A DNA stretch of 60,000 bases, from positions 994,001 to 1,054,000 of the forward strand of contig OX442321.1 in the NCBI GenBank assembly GCA_949358305.1. The letters are read 5' to 3'. Source of the DNA: Strigamia acuminata (Eukaryota > Arthropoda > Chilopoda > Geophilomorpha > Linotaeniidae). Position numbers and translations under genes: made by a program. The stretch's first letter is position 1; each line of letters begins with the position of its first letter. Below the pieces are notes generated by a model, which had not been told where the DNA came from, did not search any database, and worked only from the letters and a program-made list of their open reading frames with translations. This document shows positions 44,720 to 55,765 of the stretch, one piece after another.

Positions 44720-47322
44720 ACAATCCATCTCCATTTCTAGCAAAAAAGTTTGATCTAAGATGCCAATAAAAAATTTTAGAGTTAGGACGAATAAGATTGC
44801 TAGTTTGTTTTTAATTTTATTTATTAACTAATAATCTATTTTTATAAATAGAAAATACAATTGTTTGCATTTGTTTGCACAACTGATTGCTGCCAAATTT
44901 AAAAAACTACAACCGGTCACAAATTGTCAAGACCGATTGCTACTTTCTGTGCCGTAGAAGTTTCTGTGCCGTAGAAGTTTCTGTGCCTGGAAACGAAGAT
45001 CAGCTTTCCGTTACATCGACATGCAAAAAAGTTAATTTTTCATGTCGCAGAACATATCTCACAGACATTCCAAGACTGGAATGAAGTTTGTGAGTACCAG
45101 TTTTTTCTGTAGGCAAAATTTCTGTGGGCAAAATTTCTGTGGGCAGACCGGTTTCCTATATGTAGGAAACTGCTTATGAGTACTAAGCTTTAGTTTGGAA
45201 TGTTTAAACAACATAAACTGGAGCTAGAAGTGTTCACATTACATTTTTCAAACTATAACAATTCACACAACATTAAGTCAGACCGGTTGTGTTCGCATAA
45301 CATTTTTCAAGCTAGAATTAACACTAATCTAATTTAACTTCCCACCAGAACAGAGATATGCTGATGATCAACTATAAAAAAAAAATTACATGACCCCCTT
45401 GTTGTTTCATTAAATGAAAAATCTTTTCAATTTTGATGGCACATAAACTGATGCATGTCTAGACACAGAACAAACACCCAATAATCAGAAAATACATGTA
45501 GTGAGATTCAAAACTTGGAATTGAGAAGAAACAAAACAAGGAATAACAAATTAGATATGGAATAAAAGATGAATGTAATGTGCAGGCAGCAGCTAGTGAA
45601 TTTTTCATGTAGTGTTGATCCATTCCAAAACATATGCCTAACAAATTCTTATACAGTTCAGATCCCAATTCCTGCATTTTGCATCTTATTAATGACATTG
45701 AGAGATTAAGTTCCATGTTTGAATGAAACGCTAGAGTTTCATGTGAAACACAGTCTGCATTCAAGTGGACATGAATGAGTCACAACAGAATGAAGATTTC
45801 CGCATGATGTGATTAAGTTCAAGCGTGAGAAACATGGTAATGAAACAACAAAACCTTCTAAATTAGAATACTCAGCTGGGATTTAAGGATATGCGCTACA
45901 CAAATACCTAAAGTTTAATTTAATTTTACCTATAAAACTAAGCCCTCGACCTTCTGGTCGTCTTAAAGAGAAGGTATACCTATGCGGCTAATCCTTCGGT
46001 GACCCACATTTACTCATATTTTACATCCCAAGTTGCGAATGATCAAGAAATTATATTTGACAAAATATTGATATCGGTATCGGCAGGGTCAGACTTAGGT
46101 ATTGCGAGGCCTTCCCCCCCCCCCCCCAAAAAAAAATAAGTCTAATGCCATGTTCACACTTTAACCACTTTTCTACAAAACCCGCCCACTTTTAGAAAGT
46201 CTTGTGTTCACACTAGTTCCAGTTTTCTACAACTTAGAACAAATGGCGACACTTCAACAACTCTAAAGAACTGTTTATTTTGCTTATACTCAAATCCGAT
46301 TTCCCATCACGTCTTCGAATTTTGTTTATTCGAATTTTCGAATATTTCGATCATTTCTTCGACAGTCATTACTTCGAAAAGCAAATTTAAACTTCCTTTG
46401 ATGCAGTTCCGTTTCTCCCACACTCAGTTCTCGAATGGCCCTGGGTATCGCTAAACAAAAAGGTTCCGATATTTCTAATTCATCAAAAAAACATGGACGA
46501 CATGGCGCAAAGTTTATTTCACACTTCATTTCAGCAAAAATAAAAGGTTTAAATTTGTTGTATTAAAAAAAAATTATTTAACAAAAAATATCTGTATCAA
46601 CATCAGCTGATATTTAGGAGGACAATATCGGTATCAGATGATATTGGAATTATGGTATTGGTCAAACCCTACAAGAAACCATAAAACGGCTTAGGTTGGA
46701 CCCCCTTTCACTCCCTTCTGCAAGAAAAGGAACTGCATGCCATATGAAACTTTCTGCTATTGATTCTTGAATTTGTCTGATAAAATGTCATTTCAGCACT
46801 GGTCTGGGCTATATCCATTTTATTCTTTCCTTGCATGCAATAAACACATTTTTGTCACGCTTAGCTCAGACCCCCAAGGCTGCCCAGCAGAACAAACTTA
46901 CAGAAATGGGCAAAGCAAAGTGAATAGTCAAAATTGATTTTATTCACCAAATACAGCAATATTCAAGTCACATTATTGGGAAAATCCACTTTGACTTGAA
47001 AGATACTATATGGTCTGTTTACAAAAGCCTGTGAAAAATTCCCAATGTTAAATATTCACAAAAGATGGCAGTTGTGTTACATTTACTGGTTGCAATGAGC
47101 AGATAGAATGTTTCCAATTAAACAGGCCTTAGAAATTACACCTTGAGGTAGAGTCTTCTTCCGGAATAGCAAAAGTGTACATCCGTGGACAAAAAAAACT
47201 TCCCTTCAGTTTATCTACCAGGTGGCATAAAAACCAATTGAGATTCAATGACATCAATCTTGACCCGGTCTCTTGTTTTGCCCTAACAACAGTATTAAAA
47301 GATAGACCGGGCAAATACCGAT

Positions 47323-47874
47323 TTACCTCACATTAAGCCGCGTGCCGGTGTAGTTCGAGTTTTACCGGCATGCCAATAAACCTCGTTTTTAACAGCATGC
47401 CGGCGTAAGCGAGAACGGATTTTTCTAAATGAGAATTCAGCCAAAACAAGCATAAAATCTTTTTTAGATCTCCAAAATGTAAGAAATTGCCTTAAATTTC
47501 TATAAATTTACCCAGATTTTAGTAACAATCTGCAGAAAATTAGAAAAACTTAAATTTTAGGCCCAAAAACCAACATAATTATTCATCCGGGCTCTAAAAA
47601 AAACAACCCGCTTTTTCACTTACACCGGCATGCCGGTATAAACTTTTTGTATGAAGTTTCAAAAACCTGCTAAACCCATGTCCAACGGCATGCCACTTAA
47701 TTACAAACAGGAAAATAAATTCAATTTATTATTCATAAATAGAAAAAAATTACATTCGAGGAATACCAGTTGGTTTCAAATATTTATTTTCACTTAAAAA
47801 AAAGTTATGTTGATTTTTCAAATTTTTAGATTTTGTTGACCCACCATAGGTATGGGAAGGTTAATGTGAGGTAA
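47323..47874. mobile_element. Insertion bounded by TTAA in a palindromic target, IR-H-like right end
   Basis: The right edge (GACCCACCATAGGTATGGGA plus AGG, then TTAA at 47861) matches the inverse of the IR-H left end. The left edge is TTAA (47333-47336) followed by unrelated GCCGCGTGCCGGTG. Outside the TTAA copies lie TTACCTCACA (left) and TGTGAGGTAA (right), inverted relative to each other. CCGGCATGCCGG-type palindromes recur inside. It may be a rearranged piggyBac-like element or a distinct family with longer ends. Confidence 0.5.
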
Positions 47875-49136
47875 TACGATAATGATGTCATTCGTAGACA
47901 AACTTAAAACAGCTGTACTGCAGGGAAGTTTATTTGCCCGCGTACAATTGCGCTAAAAATGCGCAAAAACTTTTCGCAAGTAGAAAATCCTCCGGAAGAA
48001 AGATCGAAAGAACCATAAAGATACAACCATCACAAATCACACCAACCTGGAGAAAACCCAGAAGTGCAAATCCTAACCGGAAACACCAGAGCCCTTGTCT
48101 AGTAACATGGGAACAAGCCGTGAGGATCAACTGGAATAATGATTTTTGATTCCCTTCTTCTTTCCTTGTTAAGAAGCTCATATAAGTAGAACAGCTTTCC
48201 AGGCCTCGTGCCAAGCTCAAGAATTTATTGATTGAATTGTGCATCAATTGGTTCGCAGCAACACTTTTGCTATTTTCCATCTCGCTGCATTCATCCAAAA
48301 ACAAAACCTTTCCAGCGTCAGCACATATTTGGACAACTTCAAATTAACTTTTTTTCCAAAATGTAAATATGAAATGATTGTCAACAATAAATGCACTAGC
48401 ACCTTTTTAGTGGCGCTGAAAGACGAGCCATTAGCTGGTAAAGCAACTTGAGTGCTGCATTATGGGTTATATGATGCTCAAATTTCCTGCTAGGTGTTGG
48501 GCACGAGACTACAATGCATTAATTCACTATGTAATGCCTAATGTAACCACGGACACGGCCAGGGCTTTCCGTGTAACGACATACTTCAAAAACTCATGAA
48601 TTAAATATTTTCTCTAATTTCTTCAAACCTATTTGAAATGCAAAGCAAATTAGAATTACAAATGATGGGCTTTTAAACGTCCAATAAGAACCTTTAAGTA
48701 GCATTTTAAATCTTGATGGAATTTCCTTTTTTTGAAGTTCTTTCCACATTTATCAGTTGTTGTAACCTCCGATATTATATTTATTTTATTAATGGTGGAA
48801 CGCTTTATAAGTCTTAGTTCCTGCTTTATGCTTAATTTATTCAGTACATTACTTAAAATGCAAATGTTCTTTATTCCCTACTTTAGAAAGGAGATGGATT
48901 AATAAAAAAATTATGTGTAGAAAATAAATGGTTGTACTGTACAATCTTCGTATTTCTTGACGAAGACGGTGAGATTAATATTTGATAAGAAAATAAATGG
49001 ACGGAAAATCTTCGGCTTCTCGCACAACGAATTTCACCCTTCGATTTAGTCTTCGGACAAATTGACTTATTTGTCTGAAATGATTTCTCTAAACAGGAAA
49101 TGACAGTTTTTACATCATATCTCTGAGAAATCAACT

Positions 49137-49550
49137 TGTACTCTGGCTCACCATAAGAGTATACTTTTTTCCCATTGGCCGAGCCATTTCACTCGTGCAG
49201 TGATACCAAAAAATAGACCAAAATACACGTTGAGTGCTTTCCAGACAAAACCACCAATCAAAAAATTCAAAATTTGCTTGCTGTCCTGACAAAGCAACCA
49301 ATAAACTGAACAAACTGAACAAACATGTATTTCGAAATAAGAACAACATAAAACATTGTTTTAAGAATTTAAAAAACATTCTATTATAAAAAAAAAAATC
49401 AATTTGCAACATTTCAACTATTACAATAATCAAACAAATTAAAAACACAACAAAACTACTTTTCCTAGTGGTAGAAGAAATTCAACACTTAGGAGTAATC
49501 AAGCTCGGCCAATGGGAAAAAAGTATACTCTTATGGCGAGCCAGAGTATA
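49137..49550. mobile_element. IR-C copy e (in testican intron)
   Basis: The terminal repeat of about 50 bp starts TGTACTCTGGCTCACCATAA / TATACTCTGGCTCGCCATAA, continues GAGTATACTTTTTTCCCATT and ends GGCCGAGC. The two arms differ at about two positions in that part. The interior has ACTACTTTTCCTAGTGGTAG and AGTGATACCAAAAAATAGAC blocks typical of IR-C. No coding frame. Confidence 0.8.
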
Positions 49551-50404
49551 TCTTATTTCATGACGCTGTTCCTACAGCGCCACCTAGTTGTTCCTATGAT
49601 TAAATTTCATTCTAATCATTACCTTATGCAAATGAAGCCCGCTTTATTTCGCACCGATTACAAATGCCCACTAGAAAGGATTCAAATAAGCGGATTACGA
49701 TTAAGCAAAATTGAAATCACTTGTTTAACTGGACGTTTAAAAAATATAAACAAGTTTAAATGACTTTACGAATGCGCCTACTAAAACTCACAAACACACA
49801 CTTCACGCTGTTAAGCGAGTGTTTCCTGTGTATTCAAATACACTCAACCTAATTCTAACGGAGAACAGCAACTGCATCTAATTTCTCCATATGTTGCACA
49901 AACTTCCTATTGAACATTTCCCAGAGACTTCACAACAGAAATACATATGATAATTACTGAAACGAGGGATTGGGCAATCTTGTTTAACAAGAGCTCAATG
50001 ATTCTTGCTAATCCATTTCACCTTCAATGTGAACTCCGACATCTGGTAGTAGACTACAATTTTTCACTAAAACATGATTTAACCTCCAGCAATGTTTCCC
50101 TTTAACCCTGACTCACATTTCAAGGGTCAATTTTTCTTTTGGAAAACAGTCAGACAAACAGAAACAAATAATGTCTGGAAGCAAAGTCTGCCTTCACTCT
50201 AACCACAGATTTGCATTCCTTTTAACAAATCCACCTGCAGGTTTTTTTTTCTTTCCCACTCCCTCCAAATAATAAAGCGCGCCACCTTTTGGCCAATAAC
50301 TTAAACCTGATAATTGCAACAGCATATTAAGCAGCATCTAATTAGCAATAAATTGGCCAATTCTTTATAGTTGAAAATGACAGTTACAATCCATGCAGCG
50401 GCAA

Positions 50405-50604
50405 NNNNNNNNNNNNNNNNNNNNNNNNNNNNNNNNNNNNNNNNNNNNNNNNNNNNNNNNNNNNNNNNNNNNNNNNNNNNNNNNNNNNNNNNNNNNNNNN
50501 NNNNNNNNNNNNNNNNNNNNNNNNNNNNNNNNNNNNNNNNNNNNNNNNNNNNNNNNNNNNNNNNNNNNNNNNNNNNNNNNNNNNNNNNNNNNNNNNNNNN
50601 NNNN
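50405..50604. other. Assembly gap (200 N)
   Basis: Exactly 200 N bases, probably a placeholder of unknown true length. It is 54 bp upstream of the exon at 50658. All frames that cross it are meaningless. Confidence 0.99.
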
Positions 50605-50657
50605 GGCAATTAGCAGCTGTCAAATAACGCATTTGTTTTCCCTATTGACTTTTGCAG

Positions 50658-50788
50658 CAAAACAGAGGTGAAATCAGCGTCTAATCACAATCCACCGTTG
50701 GCCGAGGACAAGCAGAGGCAGAAGGGGCACAATTCCGTCTTGTCGGAGAAAATGGACAAAGTGAAGGCGACCGTGGCTGATAAATCAG
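50658..50788 (+). CDS. SPOCK: Testican exon: lysine-rich linker
   Basis: Acceptor TGACTTTTGCAG, donor GTGAGC. The first base completes Ser with the AG of the previous exon. It then reads KTEVKSASNHNPPLAEDKQR, QKGHNSVLSEKMDKVKATVA, DKS. No cysteine and no recognised domain. The call rests on both splice sites, on phase agreement at both ends (2 in, 1 out), and on its place between firm exons. The acceptor lies close to the assembly gap. Confidence 0.7.
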
Positions 50789-51074
50789 GTGAGCAGCCGA
50801 TTTATTGTGGCCAAAAATCCATTAAATGCTATCGATTGGACTCTCGAGTGGTGTTTCCATGACGACTGGCTCTTCGACTTGACATGGAGGTCTAAGAGTC
50901 AACATTTGACTGATGCTTAATTAGCTCTTTAACGGTTAACGGGAGAAATTGCTCATAAAAGATAAGAACAAGGAAAGGAAAGTAAAGAGCACAGCGGCTT
51001 TATACTCGTAGAAAGTGTTGACCAAACCCGTTGATTACTGAAAAAGCCAAATTAATCCTCCTTTTGTGTGACAG

Positions 51075-51188
51075 ATTGCACTCCTCACCAGCTAAAGGTG
51101 ATGCAAAATCGTCTGCTCGATTGGTTTGCTCAGCTCATAACCGAAGCCAAGAAACAGAAGAAAATGCACCTCCAAGGAGCCACTCAAA
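51075..51188 (+). CDS. SPOCK: Testican exon: start of EC domain
   Basis: Acceptor TTGTGTGACAG, donor GTAAGA. The frame completes Asp and reads CTPHQLKVMQNRLLDWFAQL, then ITEAKKQKKMHLQGATQ. The C.....L...NRL.DWF pattern is that of the first helix of the EC domain in testicans (C.D.E...ANRL.DWF..LH). In SPARC-family structures this helix packs on the EF-hand pair. It ends in phase 1 with A, which joins CC at 55504 to give Thr. Confidence 0.85.
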
Positions 51189-51313
51189 GTAAGACAACTT
51201 GCTCAAATCTAGGCTAAATGCACGACATTATCCTTTTAAGCATTTATTACCGTATTTCTTCGATTCTAAGATTCTAAGAATGTTGTTACCTAATTTTTAT
51301 AAGAAAATATTTT

Positions 51314-51350
51314 CACTGGAGTAGTGATACCTAAAAGTAGAACAATACAC
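51314..51350. mobile_element. IR-C inner fragment
   Basis: CACTGGAGTAGTGATACCTA and AAAGTAGAAC match the inner right block of IR-C (GGTGTAGTGATCCGGAAAAG). No ends were found, so it is a remnant. Confidence 0.45.
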
Positions 51351-51506
51351 CAGGTTTTAATAATACATCAGGTTTTATTAAACACTTCGTTGTTGTTTTT
51401 AATGGAATTCTTGTGTGAATAGTATGATCGCGATCACACACTCCACAGTAAGAAGTAATAAGGCTGGAGTTTTCTCTATTCTTAAGGTCAGACAGAGTAT
51501 AGTTAA

Positions 51507-52072
51507 CAATAGGTGCATTCAATATAAATAACGAGAAGTGACTTCTCCTTAAGTTGAAAAAATAAGTCATTTGAAAGAAGTGACTTATGTTTGAACGCGC
51601 TTATTATTTTACTTAAGTATTTGACTTCTGTCAAGAAGCGTGCGGCCACAGGAATGTCAATCTCGCATTCGTAAAAAAAAAATATGTGCTCTAAAATTCT
51701 AAAAACCACAAGCATCTCTTTTTCTTGTGTTAATTAGAAGTTCATGTGGTTTTTAGAATTTTAGAGCACATATTTATTTTGTTTTAGGCAAAAAAAATCC
51801 TTTCGGCGATGAGCGAATTAGATCGGTAAAGATGGCGGCCAAAAATTTCCAAAACGAGACAAAACCAGGCGATATGCGCATGCGCCTCATTATTTAAGTT
51901 ACTTATTGTTAAGAAGAAGTAACTATTTTTTCACTTCTCCTTCTTTCACTTATTTGACTTCTTTCAAAACGACTTATCAGAGATATGACACAAAAGTCGT
52001 CATATCCGGTTGTGAGAAGTCAAATAAGTGAAAGAAGTCACTTCTCCTTATTGATATTGAATGCACCTATTG
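51507..52072. mobile_element. IR-G foldback element (in testican intron)
   Basis: Ends CAATAGGTGCATTCAATATA and the inverse, followed in both arms by GAGAAGTGACTTCT. AAGAAGTGACTT / AAGTCACTTCT motifs recur inside. At its centre the pair ATATGTGCTCTAAAATTCTA plus AAAACCACA (51682) and its inverse (51739-51771) forms a second, inner palindrome. Partial ends occur at about 26753 and 52768. No transposase frame. Confidence 0.8.
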
Positions 52073-53112
52073 ATTTGAATACAAATGGATTAGTCCGTTT
52101 ATTCTCAAAGGCCAAAGGCCTGTATCGACACACAATCGCAACAAATAACTTACACGAGCTTGTATTTTTTAACATCACAAAGCAAAGACACAAACACCGA
52201 CAACACTTGGAACACGACTGTCATAAAGTAGTTTTTATGTAGACGATTGTCAATCCAGGCTCCACCGCAGACAAGCGCACAATTCAGAATTATTGAATGC
52301 CAGCGTCTTCTGTTTGGTTCAGAAAGTCCAAACTTCTATAATTTTTCAACACAAACATCAATGTAAGGTTGAAACCATAAAAATGAAAAATCATGTTTTC
52401 CAAAGTGCAGAGAACCTCAACTCAAACCCATTTTCAGCCACAAATAGAATGCCATTTCTCTTGGGTTTCCACCCATCAAGCAACTGACTGCTGAGCTAGT
52501 CCCTGCCTGACTTGTTCAAACAGTTTGGCCAGTGCCATTCCATTATACCATCAGCCATACCCAAGAGTCCTTAAAACCTACATTTCTTACCTTTGAAATG
52601 CCACATCCATTTCCCAAAAGATCCATTGCCTCTTTTATAATTTAATTTACATTTTGGTAGACTGAAACCAATTCCACAAGACAAAGCTCGTGAGCAATCC
52701 TAAGGGAGTTGGCTTGACTGCCTCACTACTTGCTCCGCTAATGATTTTCAATAGAAAGAAGAGCATTAGGTGCATTCAAATGTAAAACTCCTTTTATAGA
52801 TGGTTTCTCTATGAATCAGACAGATTGTTTTAAACTTTCTGTGTCATCCTCCTTAAAGTAGACAATGGCTACCTACGCCCTACTTGACCGGGCACTATAA
52901 GTAAAACAACAACGCGGACGAAGGACCGCACTTCCTATTGCTAAAACACTACATTTCAAATGCAATCAATGTTCCAAATTGGATCCTCAAGAAAAGTCGT
53001 CCTGCAGAAAATGATACAAATAAGCCTTTACTTAAAGAATTAAATGACAATTAAAATACGCTAGTTTTTCCATAGGCCTTTCGGTTGTTCCCAGCCATCC
53101 GAAACACCAAAG

Positions 53113-53200
53113 CAGGGGTCGGCAAGTAATTTTAAGTGAGGTCCGGATACTATTGAAAATTTTTATCGAGGTCCAGAAAAAAACACTTAAAAACCTTACT
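53113..53200. mobile_element. hAT-like solo end
   Basis: CAGGGGTCGGCAAGTAATTT followed by GAGGTCCGG repeats. CAGGGGTCGGCAA is a common hAT terminus and is shared with the complete mini-element at 59748. No matching right end was seen downstream. Confidence 0.5.
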
Positions 53201-53261
53201 AAAAACCTAAGAAAACGGAAAAAACACTTAAAAATCAAATAAAGCAGGTAATAAGGTGGGT

Positions 53262-53345
53262 GGTGTTGAGACGTTCAGCGTCACAAATTTAACAAAGGGT
53301 TTTGCTACAACCAGTGGAGTGAATGACACTCCAGTATGTAAGAAG
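53262..53345. repeat. Dispersed repeat shared with 9341-9410
   Basis: GGTGGTGTTGAG, CAGCGTCACAAATTTAAC, GGAGTG and GACACTCCAGTA occur in the same order as at 9341-9410. Class unknown. Confidence 0.45.
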
Positions 53346-54622
53346 ATAGGTGAGAATAAAATATTTAAATAAATAAAAAACATGTATGCGCTGTAATGTT
53401 TGTACACAGTATGTCGTCGTTCGACGTTTGATCCCTTAATAAAATGACGTTATCCAAGGATTCATCACCCCCTGAAAAGTTTGAACCGAGTTACTTAACT
53501 GTCAGCTGTACAAGCCCAGAATCCATAACAAGCACGTGACAACTTACCGGTCGATATCAAGTCTAGTACTCACGACACCATTTCGTTCAGAAAATAATAA
53601 AAGAGTGGCACACATACAAATTTTGTTTGAGCATGATACCTACCACCCTGGCAATTCCTTCTGTTTCTGGTGGTGCATTTCAAAAAAGCAATTCTGAGTG
53701 CCTTAGATAAACTCAGACAACCTTAGCTGATAAAAACTGAAGATAAAAAAGAAGAGCAAAACCAGACATTAGCTGGCTTAGCCATACATGTAATTTCAGC
53801 ACATAGCAGATAATTTTCTGAGCCTCAAATATCAGCGGTAGCGAGAAACAATTTCTCAATCCACCGAGACCCAGTTTTAATGAAGCCGGGGACACTTTTG
53901 CCTAATCAATTACCTTAAATGATGTAGAGGAGCAGGTAAATTAGAATGAGAAAAGCTATAGAAATTTTCTAATTAGGCAGTTCAATACCGGTGAAATTTC
54001 TTGAAGATTCTCATTATGGGATTAAAGTGTAGGTAAATATTAAACTAAATACAATTAGTGACATTTTTTCTCTGTTCCAAGGTAAACATGTCTGGATCAA
54101 TCTTCTTCATAAGTTTCCACTAAAGGCACTCCACAGATATATTTGTACAGTAAGCCTGAAGGATTTCAGGAGATGCTCCAACCAAAGATATTTACAAACC
54201 ATGCAAACACTAACTTCCTCAAACTTTCAAAAAAAATCTGATACTTGTTTAGAGTGAAATATTGCTGAGAGCACCAAATTCTCCATACTGCACATCCACA
54301 CAGATAGCCAGCAAAGACTAACTTGACAAATCTCAACAAGTATCTTAAGGCAGAATTGCACTTTTGCATGCATAGCAAAATAACCGCAAGCGAATTCAAA
54401 CAAGTGCATGCCAAGACAAAAGATAGTCTAGTGCCTTGCGCACTTGTCCGGCAATTGCCTTTCTTACATTTTTATGACTTCGCACCACACACTACGCTAG
54501 GAAACACCGTCTCTGTCAATGGCGTTTGCCTCCTAGGGCTATTTGGACATTTATAACATCATTCACGGGCTATTCAAAATTATCAACTTAAAAATTAACC
54601 TGCTATATTTGGTCAAACCTAA

Positions 54623-54830
54623 AACGATCACCAACAGGACTTCCCATCTAGCACAATAAAATTTTCATTTTGTAATTTCATTGCCCATCTAGCCAGTCTT
54701 CCAGTTGGATTTTCCATCGTCATGAGGAATCTCAGAGCATGTTGGTCAGTCTCAACTTGGTACTCAGAATATTCAATGTATGGTTTGAACTTTTCAACTG
54801 TAGTGCGATTCTGTCTTATGATCGCGCCTT
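54623..54830. mobile_element. IR-D-related fragment
   Basis: AACGATCACCAACAGGACTT and CCATCTAGCACAATAAAATT at the left, and GTGCGATTCTGTCTTATGAT at about 54804, match blocks of the fragment at 37018-37090. Unrelated sequence separates them here. Confidence 0.5.
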
Positions 54831-55503
54831 ATTGTTGCTGCATAGGCTCTGTCACCCCCTACAACCGAAGCCTACAAGGTTGACGTTAATTAGAACTTGT
54901 ACTTGCGGTTTAAGTTCAGCACAATATAGAGAAAGCTGATTGCATTAGCTATCGATAATCATTTCAATTTTCGTCGACTCATGTTTGTGATGACATAATT
55001 TAATTTAAATGTCAATGAATCTTCTTGATTGGCTAGATGAAGCACGTGCACTTTTAAGTCCTGAAATAGGATGTGTTTTTAGAAAGCTCTTTAAAAGAAG
55101 TACGATCGGAGAACCATCATTTTCCAGTCCGCCACCACCGGTATTGACTCCAGAACATTGTCGAGAAGGGAGTATAGTTCTTGTTTGACATGTGCAGTCA
55201 TGCAGTCACTTTTGATATTTTCTTTCTTTAATTTTGTTATTCTGGAGGAACTTCATTTTTTAACAGACATTTCTCTATGGTTTGGACACACACGTACAAA
55301 ATTATTGCAGATTAAAGTTTCTGTTTTCCCGCCTTCTTTTAATTCCCGGTTCTCGGTACCAAAATGGTTGGTACTTCCGGAAAATCGGTATTCCCGGGAC
55401 TAAAAAAGATCAGCCATTTCTCAATGTAAAAATGGCCGTATTTCATCAAAAATGCCAAAAATTTCTGACATTTTTTAAACAAAAATTTGCTTTGTGTTTA
55501 CAG

Positions 55504-55713
55504 CCAATGACCAGCACTGCCAGCCTCAAGTGGAGTGGGTTTTTAATCATCTGGACAACGACCCACGAGATGGCCAGCTCTCCTTACACGAATTGGATGA
55601 CCTGGAACGAGATGCGCACGAAAACTGCATGAAACCATTCCTAGAACACTGCGACAGCAACAGAGACGCCGATTTAACACCTGCAGAGTGGTGTGCCTGC
55701 TTCGACTCAAAGG
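55504..55713 (+). CDS. SPOCK: Testican exon: paired EF-hands of EC domain
   Basis: Acceptor TTTGTGTTTACAG, donor GTAAAC. The frame reads NDQHCQPQVEWVFNHL, then a first EF loop DNDPRDGQLSLHE and a second EF loop DSNRDADLTPAE. NCMKPFLEHC sits between them and EWCACF follows. The cysteine next to each helix matches the disulfides of the SPARC EC domain, and C.KP....CDS...L...EWC.CF is the testican pattern. The second loop has all canonical acidic ligands (D, N, D, D, E). The first loop has one extra residue with a proline, as in SPARC. Calcium binding is therefore likely. The exon ends in phase 1. Confidence 0.92.
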
Positions 55714-55740
55714 GTAAACACTTTTTACATTTCTCCTAAA

Positions 55741-55765
55741 ACAACAACAACAACAACAACAGCAG
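55741..55765. repeat. (CAA)n microsatellite
   Basis: ACAACAACAACAACAACAAC then AGCAGCAAC, 28 bases after the exon end. It gives a poly-Cys antisense frame that is not a gene. Confidence 0.9.

Larger units (their letters stand above)
44146..50657 (+). other. Testican intron with repeats and an assembly gap
   Basis: This 6.5-kb intron contains the 25-bp array at 44591, a palindrome-flanked insertion at 47323-47874, IR-C copy e at 49137-49550 and the N-gap at 50405-50604. Several frames of 60-124 residues on both strands (for example 45459-45764 and 47930-48304, minus) lack motifs. A small symmetric exon could be hidden in the gap, but phase continuity does not demand one. Confidence 0.7.

Noticed and set aside
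47930-48304. 124-residue minus-strand frame with hydrophobic segments
   Set aside because: No homology recognised, no splice signals, and it lies inside a testican intron. Possible but unsupported.
50301-50671. Four frames across the N-gap
   Set aside because: They consist mostly of unknown residues.
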